Below are positions 7,891 to 17,605 of a stretch of 64,000 nucleotides of DNA, piece after piece. The stretch covers positions 5,099,001-5,163,000 of the forward strand of contig NZ_CP088247.1 in the NCBI RefSeq assembly GCF_021117295.1. Direction: 5' to 3'. Every line of letters begins with the position of its first letter. The stretch's first letter is position 1. Under the pieces are notes generated by a model. It made no database searches, was not told where the DNA came from, and saw only the letters and a program-made list of their open reading frames with translations. This DNA comes from Methylorubrum sp. B1-46 (GTDB lineage Bacteria; Pseudomonadota; Alphaproteobacteria; Rhizobiales; Beijerinckiaceae). Position numbers and translations under genes: made by a program.

Positions 7891-9530
7891 GGCGTCGGTC
7901 TCTTCTCCGGCACGGTCCCGCTCGACCCGCTTTCGCCCTTCGCGCTTCCATCGGAGCGCGTCTCCAGCGCCCGAGCGAACAAGTCGGCGGCGTCGGCGTG
8001 GAAGGCGTTGCGCGAGTCCGGCCGCGTGTAGAACATGTGGCCGCCGGGATAAACCGAGAGCTTGAGCCGGTCGGCCGAGCCATAGACCGGCATCTGGTCG
8101 AGAAGCATCTTCGAGGTGAAGTACGGCGTCACCAGATCGGTGAAGCCGTGGGCGACGAGCACCCGCATCCGCCCGTCGAGCGCCAGGGCGTCCTTCAGGG
8201 CGCCCATGGCTTCCGGGGCCGAGCGGCCCGAGCCCCAGGTCCAGCCGCGGTTGACCGCGTTGTTGAGCAGCTCGTAGCGCATGTTCTCGACGCGCCAGTT
8301 CAGGCGGCTCTGATAGAGCTGCACCATGGCGGTGGTGAGCGGGGCCTGCAGCGCGTCGAGCACCGGATCTTCGAAGCCCGATTGCGGTGCGGTCGGGTCC
8401 GGGTCCCAGCCGGTCACACCGGTATCGTAGGCCGAGAGCACGCGGCCGGCATCGCGGTCGATCTCGCGCTGGTAGCTATGGGTGGTGAGCCGCCCGGCCT
8501 GACGCCGTACGGTGTCCGGATCGACCCCGGTCAGCGCCGAGACCTTTTCCGCGAGTCGCGCCACGGCTTCCCGGTCGGCCGGACCCTTGAGGAGGTCGGT
8601 GAGGTAGGCGCCCGACGCGTAGGTCTCGGCCTCCTTCATGCGTTCGCGGCTCGGCGTCGTGCCCGCGCGTTCCAACGCTGCGGCGGCAAAGGAGGGGAGC
8701 TTGGTGACGAACCCCCAGGGCGTGGTGCGGGCCGGCTGCAGCCAGGAGAAGTCGAGCACGGGGGAGAGCAGCACGAGACCCGACAGGCCGACGCCGACAT
8801 CCTGCTGGAGCTTCTGCGCGATCAGCGGTCCGCGGAACCCACCGTAGCTCTCGCCGACGAAGAATTTCGGCGAGGCGAGCCGGTCGTTCTGGCGCAGGTA
8901 TCGGGCAATGGCGGCGGCCAGCACCGAGACGTCCGCATCGACGCTCCAGTACTTCTTGCCGTCGCCGTCCGCCGCCCGACTGTAGCCGGTGCCGACGGGG
9001 TCGATGAAGACGAGATCGGTGAAGTCGAGCCAGGTCACCGGGTTCGGCTGGAGCGCGATCGTCTGCGACGGGCTGATCGAGGCGCCGTCGGTCGGGAGGC
9101 GCCAGGGGCCGATCGCGCCGATGTTGAGGTAGGCCGAGGCCGCGCCGGGCCCGCCATTGACGCCGAAGGTGATCGGCCGGGCGGCGGCCTCCTCCGGCTT
9201 GCCCGCCTTGGCGTAGGCGATGAACGCGATCTCGGACTGGAGCTTGCCCTCCTCGTCCACCAGGGCGAGGCTGCCGGCGGTCGCGGTAAATTTAAGCGGC
9301 TGCCCGTTGGGTCCGTCGATGCTGTGCTCGGTGGTGGCATCCGGCGGCAGGCGGCGCCCTTCCGGCGCCTTGCGCGGCTGAGCCTGCCCCTTTGCTTGGC
9401 TCTGGCCATCCGCCGGCGGGCCGTGCTGGGCGAGCGCGGGCAACGGCCCCAGCCCGACCGACAGGGACAGCAGGCCAGCGAGGCAGAGCCGGGCCGTTCC
9501 GGTCCGGGCAGAGGGGAAGGCTTGCATCAT
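7887..9530 (-). CDS. Secreted S10-family serine carboxypeptidase-like protein
   Basis: 547 residues with an N-terminal signal peptide (cleavage likely after PALAQ, near 34). The nucleophile motif GESYGG (near residue 220) and the family block FGVNGGPGAASAYLNIGAIGP identify a peptidase S10 alpha/beta-hydrolase; the catalytic His lies in YPGGHMFY near the C-terminus and Asp in HGFTDLVTPY. It would remove C-terminal residues from peptides in the periplasm or outside the cell. Two consecutive ATGs (9530, 9527) are possible starts. It is followed, with a 4-bp overlap, by a small lipoprotein gene. Confidence 0.9.
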   Translation of the reverse strand: MMQAFPSARTGTARLCLAGLLSLSVGLGPLPALAQHGPPADGQSQAKGQAQPRKAPEGRRLPPDATTEHSIDGPNGQPLKFTATAGSLALVDEEGKLQSEIAFIAYAKAGKPEEAAARPITFGVNGGPGAASAYLNIGAIGPWRLPTDGASISPSQTIALQPNPVTWLDFTDLVFIDPVGTGYSRAADGDGKKYWSVDADVSVLAAAIARYLRQNDRLASPKFFVGESYGGFRGPLIAQKLQQDVGVGLSGLVLLSPVLDFSWLQPARTTPWGFVTKLPSFAAAALERAGTTPSRERMKEAETYASGAYLTDLLKGPADREAVARLAEKVSALTGVDPDTVRRQAGRLTTHSYQREIDRDAGRVLSAYDTGVTGWDPDPTAPQSGFEDPVLDALQAPLTTAMVQLYQSRLNWRVENMRYELLNNAVNRGWTWGSGRSAPEAMGALKDALALDGRMRVLVAHGFTDLVTPYFTSKMLLDQMPVYGSADRLKLSVYPGGHMFYTRPDSRNAFHADAADLFARALETRSDGSAKGESGSSGTVPEKRPTP

Positions 9531-9602
9531 CGGTGTCTCACGATCCTCGGCCGGTTGGTCGTGCGGATTATTTGCGCCTCGCCGCCGGACGACGCGTTGA
9601 TC

Positions 9603-10055
9603 TCACGCCTTCTTGCTCCAGCGTCCGCTCTCGTCCTGCTGCCAGTAGGCGACTGCGTGCCCCGCGGCCTTGGCCCCGCGCCACTGCTCGCGGGCATGCA
9701 GCAGCGCGTCGGTATCGGTGCCGTCGAACAGGATGCAGATCCGTTGGTAGCTCTCCGCATCCTCGGGCAATGCGGCGCCCTCTACGAGGAAGCGGATCGA
9801 GGCGGCGTTGGGGTTGGTCTCGCGCAGAGTCAGCACGACGGGCTGGGTCGCCGCGTCGGTATCGCGGTCCGTGCCGTGGGGTAGGAAGCTCTCGTCGGTG
9901 TAGGTCCAGAGGCCGTCGTCGAGCGCCTGAAGCCGCTCCTCGCTCACCGCCTGGATGGCCGCCTGCCAGCCGCGCTCCAGCGACTTCTCGACGAGGCTCG
10001 GCAGCACCTTTTCGAGGGGCTGGCGCTGGAGGTGGTAGAACAGGATCTCGGTCAC
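9603..10055 (-). CDS. holC: DNA polymerase III chi subunit
   Basis: 150 residues, the usual size. The sequence TEILFYHLQRQPLEKVLPSLVEKSLERGW, then TYTDESFLPHGTD, and FDGTDTDALLHAREQWRGAKAAGHAVAYWQQD matches HolC. Chi links the clamp-loader complex to single-stranded DNA-binding protein at the replication fork. No ATG fits this N-terminus; GTG at 10055 is the best start, giving MTEILFYH. It stands upstream of the S10 peptidase gene on the same strand, 72 bp away. Confidence 0.9.
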   Translation of the reverse strand: MTEILFYHLQRQPLEKVLPSLVEKSLERGWQAAIQAVSEERLQALDDGLWTYTDESFLPHGTDRDTDAATQPVVLTLRETNPNAASIRFLVEGAALPEDAESYQRICILFDGTDTDALLHAREQWRGAKAAGHAVAYWQQDESGRWSKKA

Positions 10056-10151
10056 GGCATCACTGCATATAGGGTCGCGCGGCGCTTCGGGAGGGCGGAC
10101 GCAGCGTCGCGGCGGCTCGCCCGCGAAGCCGCAGGGGAAATCGATCGGCTC

Positions 10152-10176
10152 TGAACCATACGCCGAGCAGCGTGTT
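10152..10176 (+). promoter_or_regulatory. Weak candidate sigma-EcfG-like promoter
   Basis: TGAAC, 16 nt, TGTT, upstream of the 10213 gene. One mismatch occurs in each box compared with GGAAC/CGTT. It overlaps a 7-bp inverted repeat (TTCGTTC / GAACGAA, 10175-10193) that could be an operator. Confidence 0.25.
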
Positions 10177-10212
10177 CGTTCTCCGCGAACGAAACCAGGG
10201 AAGGAACGAGCC

Positions 10213-10506
10213 ATGCCGATCAAAACCATCGCTCTGGCCGCCGCGCTGACCCTCGCCGTGTCCGGCGGGGCCTTCGCCCAGTCGAGCACCGGCAAGGGCG
10301 GGACCGGCGGCACCACGGACAGCGCCAGCCCGATGCGGAACAACACCGGCGACAGCATGCGGCCCACCACCGGTACGGGTGCCGGCTCGACCGGCACCAT
10401 GGCTCCGGGTGCCACGACGGGCTCGACCACCGGCAAGGCGCCCGGCGGCACCATGGGCGGCGGCGCGGGCAGCGCTGGGGGCGGCAACAGCGCCGCCGGC
10501 CGCTGA
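10213..10506 (+). CDS. Small secreted Gly/Thr/Ser-rich protein
   Basis: 97 residues. A signal peptide (1-22, ending AFA-Q) is followed by a low-complexity mature part rich in Gly, Thr and Ser (for example TGKGGTGGTTDS, GAGSTGTMAPGATTGSTTG), so it is probably disordered in the periplasm or outside the cell. An AAGGAACGAGCC ribosome-site region precedes the ATG. A terminator-like hairpin follows at 10528-10557. No function is recognised; similar glycine-rich secreted proteins occur elsewhere in this window. Confidence 0.75.
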   Translation: MPIKTIALAAALTLAVSGGAFAQSSTGKGGTGGTTDSASPMRNNTGDSMRPTTGTGAGSTGTMAPGATTGSTTGKAPGGTMGGGAGSAGGGNSAAGR

Positions 10507-10527
10507 GCGGCACACCGGCGATGCCGG

Positions 10528-10557
10528 GAGGGGTCGGAGCCTATCCGGCCCCTCTTT
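10528..10557 (+). terminator. Rho-independent-type terminator
   Basis: GAGGGGTCGG (10528-10537) pairs with CCGGCCCCTC (10545-10554), one U-G wobble, 7-nt loop, followed by TTT. It lies between the convergent small secreted gene and the GspS-like gene. Confidence 0.65.
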
Positions 10558-10569
10558 GCAGGACAGCGA

Positions 10570-11733
10570 TCACGCCGGCTCGATCAGGTGCGGCACGAAC
10601 AGCGCGCCGTCGCCGGTGATCGGACCATCCGATTCGCGGATGCACAGCCCGGCCGGCGCGTCGCCGACGATCCAGGCGCCGATGAGCGGACGGCGGCCAT
10701 CGAAGCACGGCAGTTCCGCCAAGCCCTGCCGGATCGAGCCCTCCGCGCCGTAGGGGCCGGGCTCGCCCGCGATGCAGGCGCCCTCGGCGGAAAAGATCTC
10801 GACATTGGCGCCCTCGCGCGAGAGCAGCGGCTTGCGCGCATGAGCGCCGAGACTCGCGCAGGCGGGATCATCCTCGAAGAAGGCCGGCAGCAGGTTCGGA
10901 TGGCCCGGCTCGCGGGCCCAGAGATGGGCGAGCAGGCCCTTGTTCGAGAGCACCATCTTCCAGGGCGGCTCGATGAAGCGCGTCGGCGAGGCCGCGACCG
11001 CCGCGCCGAACGCATCCTGAAACGCCCATTCCCACGGGTAGAGCTTGAACAGGGCGGCAAACGTCCGCTCGTCCGGCCCGCAGAAGGCGCCGTCGGCGCG
11101 CAGGCCGATCTGGGCGAGGTCGAGCAGGATCGTCTCGCAGCCGGCCTGGACGGCGCAGTCCTGAAGATAGCCGGCGGTGCCGAGATCCTCCGGGCCGCTC
11201 GTGTCGGCGGCGAAGGCGAACAGGCCGGGCGGCGCGACCTCCGAGAGCTGTGCGATCAGCCGCTCATGGACCGCGTTGAACTGGTCGCTGCCCGGTGGCA
11301 GGCGCCCCTCCCTCAGGCCCTGTTCGAGCCAGAGCCACTGGAACACCGCCGTTTCGTAGAGGGCGGTCGGCGTGTCGGCGTTGTATTCGAGAAGCTTGGC
11401 CGGTCCGGTCCCGCCGTAGGAGAAGTCGAGGCGCCCGTAGAGGCTCGGATCGCCCCGGCGCCAGCTCGTCCGTACCGTGTCCCAGACCGGCTCGGGAATG
11501 GCGAGGGAGGCGAGGATGCGCTCGTCCTCCACCGCGTCCCCGGCGAAGGCGAGGCAGAGGGCGTGCAGCTCGGCGCTCGGCGCCTCGATCGCCGCCTCGA
11601 TCTCGGTCAGCGTGAAGGCGTAGGCGTGGCTCTCATCCCAGTACGGCGCGCCGTCGATGGTGTGGAAGGCGAAGCCCGCCTCCCGCGCAATCTCCCGCCA
11701 TCCGGGCCGCTCTCCGCAGGCGATGCGACGCAT
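10570..11733 (-). CDS. Glutathionylspermidine-synthase family ATP-grasp protein (YgiC/YjfC-like)
   Basis: 387 residues. Family blocks include PYWDESHAYAFTLTEIE (near 28-45), LYGRLDFSYGGTGPAKLLEYNADTPTALYE, LYPWEWAF, FIEPPWKMVLSNKGLLAHLW and KPLLSREGANVEIF, matching the C-terminal synthetase half of E. coli Gss but without the amidase half, as in YgiC and YjfC. Those homologues are ATP-dependent amide ligases of unknown substrate. The start MRRIACGERPGW at 11733 overlaps the DUF1190 stop in an ATGA, which shows translational coupling. It is the last gene of a DUF350-DUF1190-GspS-like trio. Confidence 0.9.
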   Translation of the reverse strand: MRRIACGERPGWREIAREAGFAFHTIDGAPYWDESHAYAFTLTEIEAAIEAPSAELHALCLAFAGDAVEDERILASLAIPEPVWDTVRTSWRRGDPSLYGRLDFSYGGTGPAKLLEYNADTPTALYETAVFQWLWLEQGLREGRLPPGSDQFNAVHERLIAQLSEVAPPGLFAFAADTSGPEDLGTAGYLQDCAVQAGCETILLDLAQIGLRADGAFCGPDERTFAALFKLYPWEWAFQDAFGAAVAASPTRFIEPPWKMVLSNKGLLAHLWAREPGHPNLLPAFFEDDPACASLGAHARKPLLSREGANVEIFSAEGACIAGEPGPYGAEGSIRQGLAELPCFDGRRPLIGAWIVGDAPAGLCIRESDGPITGDGALFVPHLIEPA

Positions 11734-12365
11734 CAGGTGCCACTGAACGAGGAGACGCTCTTGCCGCTGCCGCCGAAGCCGCCGAACTTGGTCGGTTGCG
11801 CCGCGGCCGATTTGAGCGTGGCTGAGGCGGCGTGGCGCCCGCTCCCGGTCGAGACCTTGCCGCCCGATCCGGTGCAGTAAGCGCCGTGATGACCGCCGTG
11901 ACCCTGGCGATGCTCGTAGACGGGTTCGGGCGTCACCCAGTCGGAGGCGCGGCGTCCGAGCAGGTAGCCGGCCATGCGGGGAACGAATTGCGTCGGCGCA
12001 TTCGAATCCGGCAGGCAGTGAGATAGGCCGTGGTGCCCCTCGCATTCCGTCAATGAGCCGTAATGCGGCGCGGTTGACGGATAGGCCGCGCGGGCGGTGG
12101 CATAGTCGGTACGGCACTCGTCGGCCGGGCGGATGCCGTCGGCGGCGCAGGCCGCCGCATCGACGTAGACGAGGACGTCCCGCGACGGTCCGGTCCGGTC
12201 AAGACTGCCCAGGCCGAGCGCGGCAAGGCCTGCACTCGCCACGAGAACCGTGGAAACGGTCTGCGAGCGCTTGCTCACGGCCTTGTCTTGCGGGGCAGCG
12301 GCCGGGGACGATTGAGCCGGCCTGCGCCGCCCGAAATTTTCCCGAGCCTCGCGGTCGTCCGCCAC
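11733..12365 (-). CDS. DUF1190 (YgiB/YjfM-like) protein
   Basis: 210 residues. After a basic N-terminal tail there is a single hydrophobic segment (about 36-55, TVSTVLVASAGLAALGLGSL), then a cysteine-containing domain (VYVDAAACAADGIRPADECRTDYATARAAYPSTAPHY) typical of UPF0441/DUF1190, and a Gly/His/Ser-rich tail ending in GGFGGSGKSVSSFSGT, close to that of E. coli YgiB/YjfM. It is probably membrane-anchored with the domain in the periplasm. It starts 4 nt after the DUF350 stop and overlaps the GspS-like start by 4 bp. Confidence 0.88.
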   Translation of the reverse strand: MADDREARENFGRRRPAQSSPAAAPQDKAVSKRSQTVSTVLVASAGLAALGLGSLDRTGPSRDVLVYVDAAACAADGIRPADECRTDYATARAAYPSTAPHYGSLTECEGHHGLSHCLPDSNAPTQFVPRMAGYLLGRRASDWVTPEPVYEHRQGHGGHHGAYCTGSGGKVSTGSGRHAASATLKSAAAQPTKFGGFGGSGKSVSSFSGT

Positions 12366-12369
12366 GGTG

Positions 12370-12768
12370 TCAGTAACTCATGCAGGCGGCGTTCACGAGG
12401 CCGCCCGCCAGGGAGGCGGCCCCGAGCAGCACGGCCGGCGCGGTCTGACCCTCGTCGATCCGCTGCGACAGGTTCGGCAGCAGCGGTCGCATCAGCCAGT
12501 AGATTGCGACCTGCACCACGAGGGCGACGAGACCCCAGACGATGCAGTCGAGGAGCGAGCCGGCGTAGCGCACCGCCGCCGAGAGCGGGATCGAGTAGCC
12601 GAGCAGGCTCCCGCCCAGCGCCAGGGCGGCGGCGAGATTGCCCTCGCGCACCAGGGCGATCTCCCGATGCGCCGTCGCGGTAAGGTAGGTCACGAGGTAG
12701 AGAGCGGTCAGCCCGAGGGAGACGACGAAGTAGGCAAGAAAGGCCGGAAGGCCCGAGATCGTCGTCAA
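12370..12768 (-). CDS. DUF350 integral membrane protein (YjfL-like)
   Basis: 132 residues with four predicted transmembrane helices, as in the DUF350 family: FLAYFVVSLGLTALYLVTYL (8-28), a second near 48-70, VWGLVALVVQVAIYWLM (about 78-95) and a C-terminal one near 110-130. The conserved acidic/basic residues between helices 1 and 2 (REIALVREGNLAAALALGGSLLGY) are family hallmarks. No function is established for the family. It heads the trio with DUF1190 and the GspS-like ligase and begins 19 bp after pyrG, so read-through from pyrG is possible. Confidence 0.88.
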   Translation of the reverse strand: MTTISGLPAFLAYFVVSLGLTALYLVTYLTATAHREIALVREGNLAAALALGGSLLGYSIPLSAAVRYAGSLLDCIVWGLVALVVQVAIYWLMRPLLPNLSQRIDEGQTAPAVLLGAASLAGGLVNAACMSY

Positions 12769-12787
12769 CCGTGCTTCCCTCGTCGGT

Positions 12788-14512
<1,725 letters not shown>

Positions 14513-14542
14513 TCATGCCGTTGAGGAATTTGTTTCTTCTAT

Positions 14543-14570
14543 CCTTGCGGCCGATGCGCCGGCCGCAAGG
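14543..14570 (-). terminator. Perfect 10-bp hairpin between secG and pyrG
   Basis: CCTTGCGGCC (14543-14552) and GGCCGCAAGG (14561-14570) pair perfectly around an 8-nt loop, 33 nt downstream of the secG stop. There is no U-tract, so it may terminate only partly or stabilise the secG transcript. Confidence 0.55.
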
Positions 14571-14602
14571 GTCTTATCCGTAGACGGTGCGGCTCGGAAG
14601 CG

Positions 14603-15067
14603 TCAGCGCGACTGCGGGGCTTCCGGCGTGGCCGGGGCGGCCGGCGGCGCGCTCGGAGCCGGAGCCGGGGTCGCCGGCTTGGCGGGCGCATCGGTCGGAA
14701 CGGAGGCGGGCTGGCCGCCCTGACCCGCGCCGCCGCGCAGCGTGTCGAGCAGGTTGTCGGCGTTCACCGGCTTGTCGGCCGGCTGCGTCTGGCCCGGCTG
14801 CGTCCCGGCCTCGTCGAGGATCGAGCGGGGCGCGGCGCTGCGATGCGCCATGATCGCCAGCGCGATGCTGGTGGTGAAGAACAGGGCCGCGAGGATCGCG
14901 GTGGCGCGGGTGAGCGCGTTGGCCTGACCCCGGCCGGTCATGAAGCCGGAGACGCCGCCGCTTCCGCCACCGCCGAGCCCGAGCCCGCCCTCCGAGCGCT
15001 GCAGCAGCACCACGGCGATGAGCGCCAGCACGATGATGAGGTGGACGACGATGAGGACGGTCTGCAT
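14603..15067 (-). CDS. secG: Preprotein translocase subunit SecG
   Basis: 154 residues, longer than the roughly 110 of E. coli because of a Pro/Ala/Gln-rich tail (about 88-154) common in alphaproteobacteria. Two transmembrane helices (3-22, VLIVVHLIIVLALIAVVLLQ; and 54-73, ATAILAALFFTTSIALAIMA) flank the conserved loop RSEGGLGLGGGGSGG ... FMTGRGQANALTRATA. SecG joins SecYE in the inner-membrane translocon and aids SecA-driven export. The order tpiA-secG-pyrG is common in alphaproteobacteria; here extra genes lie between tpiA and secG. Confidence 0.95.
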   Translation of the reverse strand: MQTVLIVVHLIIVLALIAVVLLQRSEGGLGLGGGGSGGVSGFMTGRGQANALTRATAILAALFFTTSIALAIMAHRSAAPRSILDEAGTQPGQTQPADKPVNADNLLDTLRGGAGQGGQPASVPTDAPAKPATPAPAPSAPPAAPATPEAPQSR

Positions 15068-15305
15068 AGCGATTCCGGTGCCCGCTCGCGCGGACGCTGT
15101 CGGTGTGCCGGACGGGAGGCGCGCGCAAAAGCAGCGCGCCCGCGTATCCGCTGCACGAAGTGGGGGCTCCTACACCGTTTGCCCACCCGCGCCAACCGGC
15201 CTTCGTGCCTCGGAGCGGGACAAAGCCCGTGCGCGCAGCCGAGAGCCCTGGGAAAACGCGGAGCGCGCATGGCCATCGGGGTACGGCCCGTGCAAGGAGT
15301 CGGAG

Positions 15306-15587
15306 ATGACCGATTTCCAGACCGAAGCCGGGCGGCTCGCCGCCTTCATCGACCGCGCCGACCGCGAGGAGATGGCCGCCGTCCAGTCCGATCTTCTGCG
15401 GATCGCCCTCGAGCGGCCCGATCCGGCGGGGCGGGCGGGCGCCCTCGATGAGGTGCAGGCCGCCCTCTCCGACTGCATCCGCCCGGACGGGATGAGCCCG
15501 CTGCAGCAGGCGTTCTACGTCGCCGTGCTTGCGATGATCGAGCGGACCAAGGAGGCCGTGTCCAAGGCGCCGGCCCGCCAGGGCTGA
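15306..15587 (+). CDS. Small hypothetical protein, predicted helical
   Basis: 93 residues. The ATG at 15306 follows a good ribosome site (AAGGAGTCGGAG). The sequence MTDFQTEAGRLAAFIDRADREEMAAVQSDLLRIALE ... MSPLQQAFYVAVLAMIERTKEAV is acidic and helical, without signal peptide or membrane segment. I recognise no family. It is divergent from secG and lies 20 bp before an isochorismatase-like gene on the same strand, so the two probably form an operon. Confidence 0.7.
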   Translation: MTDFQTEAGRLAAFIDRADREEMAAVQSDLLRIALERPDPAGRAGALDEVQAALSDCIRPDGMSPLQQAFYVAVLAMIERTKEAVSKAPARQG

Positions 15588-15607
15588 CGCCGGAGCGGGC
15601 GGCGGGC

Positions 15608-16081
15608 ATGGCGGCGGAACGCCGCGCGCTCCTCGTCGTCGACGTGCAAGCGAGCTTCCGCGTGCCGGACACGGTCGTCGCCGGCATCACCGCCCTGAGC
15701 CGGACGTTTCATACCGTCGCGACCGTCGAACGGCACGATGAGGCGGTCACACCGTTCGCGCGGCAGCTCGGCTGGACGCCGCCGGCCGATGAGGCGCCGC
15801 TGGTTCCGGCGGATCGGGTCTTCGTCAAGCACGGCTACCTGCCGCCGCCCGCGCTGATTGCGCATTTCAGGGCGCTCGGTGTCGAGCGCGTCCTCGTCTG
15901 CGGCGTACAGGCCGAGACCTGCTGTCTCGCCGCCGGCTTCATGCTGTTCGATGCCGGCCTGCACCCGACCCTGCTGCCATGGCTCAGCGTCGGGTCGTCC
16001 CTCGACCGTTCAGCCTCACTCGGGGCCAAGCTCTGGCGGCATCATTTCGGCAGCGTTCTGAGCGGTCCCGAGGCGCTGTAG
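15608..16081 (+). CDS. Isochorismatase-family cysteine hydrolase
   Basis: 157 residues. The catalytic triad of the family is visible: Asp in LLVVDVQASF (near 12), Lys in RVFVKHGYL (near 74) and Cys in VQAETCCLAAGF (near 105). Members hydrolyse amides or enol ethers such as nicotinamide, carbamates or isochorismate; the substrate cannot be told. It is slightly short compared with the usual 180-200 residues, with a brief C-terminal end. It follows the small helical-protein gene by 20 bp and converges with the secreted-protein gene at 16094. Confidence 0.85.
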   Translation: MAAERRALLVVDVQASFRVPDTVVAGITALSRTFHTVATVERHDEAVTPFARQLGWTPPADEAPLVPADRVFVKHGYLPPPALIAHFRALGVERVLVCGVQAETCCLAAGFMLFDAGLHPTLLPWLSVGSSLDRSASLGAKLWRHHFGSVLSGPEAL

Positions 16082-16093
16082 CGGGCGGGCAGG

Positions 16094-16606
16094 TCAGCGG
16101 CTCTCAGTGCAGCGCGCGGTCGCGAGTGCGGACCATGCCGGTTCGAAATCCGGCTCGGCCCCGTCATCTCGCTGCGACGACGCTTCGAGACGGACCACGC
16201 CACCTGCACGCTGGACCTCGGCGATGAGCGTCGTCTCCTCACCGCCCGATCCCTCGGTTTCGCGTATCATCCGGTAACGGGCGGTCGTCGCACCGAGCGG
16301 TCGGCGCTCCGTCAGGGCGGTCGCGTTTGTGCTGTGTCCGGGCGTCAGCCTGATCTCGAACACGTTGCGCCGGTCCTCCTGCCCGATGGGGCGCAGGACG
16401 ATGCTCTCGCCATATGGCTGGAACGAAAAACCCTTGGGGATATCGACGGTCAGCCGACACCCGCCTGGCGCCGTGATCGCCGCGCCCTGCGCTGCCGTGG
16501 TCGTCAGGTGAACGGGGATCGTTCCGGCCGCGGACAGAAGCAGCCGGGTGCCGAGCAGCCCCGGCCCGATGAGGCCGGCGGTGCGGCTCGACCGAGAAAA
16601 GCTCAC
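16094..16606 (-). CDS. Hypothetical protein with N-terminal hydrophobic segment
   Basis: 170 residues. A hydrophobic N-terminal stretch (about 10-30) suggests an exported or membrane-anchored product. The rest looks like a small beta-rich domain (GGCRLTVDIPKGFSFQPYGESIVLRPIGQEDRRNVFEIRLTPG). I recognise no family with certainty. Its ATG at 16606 overlaps the tpiA stop by 4 bp, which indicates coupling to tpiA. Confidence 0.7.
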   Translation of the reverse strand: MSFSRSSRTAGLIGPGLLGTRLLLSAAGTIPVHLTTTAAQGAAITAPGGCRLTVDIPKGFSFQPYGESIVLRPIGQEDRRNVFEIRLTPGHSTNATALTERRPLGATTARYRMIRETEGSGGEETTLIAEVQRAGGVVRLEASSQRDDGAEPDFEPAWSALATARCTESR

Positions 16607-17367
16607 CCCTCGTAAGCGCGGCAGATCCCCAAAAAGTCCTCCGCCACGAGGCTCGCGCCGCCAACGAGCGCGCCGTCGACATTCTCCACCGCCATCAATT
16701 CGCGGGCGTTGCCGGGCTTCACCGAGCCGCCGTAGAGGATGCGGATCTTGTGCGCCTCCTCGCCGACGAGCTTGTCGAGCATCTCGCGCAGGGAGGCGTG
16801 GACCTCGGCGATCTCCTTCGCCGTCGGCGTGCGGCCCGAGCCGATCGCCCAGACCGGCTCGTAGGCGATCACCGTGTCCTCGCCGGTGGCGCCCTTCGGC
16901 AGGCCGATGGCGAGCTGCGCGCGCACGATGTCGAGGGCGCGGCCCTGCTGGCGCTCCTCCATGGTCTCGCCGACACAGATGATGCCGCGCAGGCCCGCGC
17001 GGCGGGCGCCGAGCGCCTTGGCGTGGACGCCGTCATCGGTTTCGTAATGGTAGGCGCGCCGCTCGGAATGGCCGACGATGACGTAGGTGGCGCCGAGATC
17101 GGCGAACATCTCCGCCGAGATCGAGCCGGTGAAGGCGCCGCTGGGACGGGCATGCAGGTTCTGGCCGCCGATGGCGACGGGCGAGCCGTAGACGGCGGCC
17201 ACGCAGGAGGAGATCAGCGTCGCGGGCGGGCAGATCAGAACGTCGATCTTGTCCGTGAGCGCGGGCGGGAGTCCGTCGCGGATCGCCTCGACGATCGGCA
17301 CCGAGGAGCGCAGACCGTTCATCTTCCAGTTGCCGGCAACCAGCGGACGGCGTCCCTCGCTTGCCAT
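16603..17367 (-). CDS. tpiA: Triose-phosphate isomerase
   Basis: 254 residues, normal length. It interconverts dihydroxyacetone phosphate and glyceraldehyde 3-phosphate. Signatures: VAGNWKMNG (Asn/Lys of the active site, 9-17), VIVGHSERR with the catalytic His near 100, VIAYEPVWAIGSGRTPT with the catalytic Glu near 170, and the phosphate loop ILYGGSVKPGN. The ATG at 17367 gives MASEGRRPLVAGNWKMNG. It is divergent from ppiD and followed by the overlapping 16094-16606 gene. Confidence 0.97.
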   Translation of the reverse strand: MASEGRRPLVAGNWKMNGLRSSVPIVEAIRDGLPPALTDKIDVLICPPATLISSCVAAVYGSPVAIGGQNLHARPSGAFTGSISAEMFADLGATYVIVGHSERRAYHYETDDGVHAKALGARRAGLRGIICVGETMEERQQGRALDIVRAQLAIGLPKGATGEDTVIAYEPVWAIGSGRTPTAKEIAEVHASLREMLDKLVGEEAHKIRILYGGSVKPGNARELMAVENVDGALVGGASLVAEDFLGICRAYEG

Positions 17368-17492
17368 GGCGTCCCGGTTCTCCGTGTCTCGTTCCAAGGG
17401 TTCCAACGTGTGGGCGGACCTATCAGAGCAAGCTTAGGCGCGCAAACGACCTTTGTAGCCGTCCCGCCCCGGCGCGGGCCCGCGGAACATAT

Positions 17493-17522
17493 GCCCTTTG
17501 CGCCGCTGCCCTTTGCGCCGCC
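17493..17522. repeat. Tandem 15-bp direct repeat upstream of ppiD
   Basis: GCCCTTTGCGCCGC followed by T or C is present twice in a row (17493-17507 and 17508-17522, 14 of 15 identical) in the tpiA/ppiD divergent spacer, 84 bp before ppiD. Confidence 0.6.
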
Positions 17523-17605
17523 GCCCCGATCGTCTATCGCGTGGCTCGCATGTGGTCCCGGCTTTCGCAGGCCGGGCGTGATCAAGATCTAGGTCCGGGC
17601 GTCCG

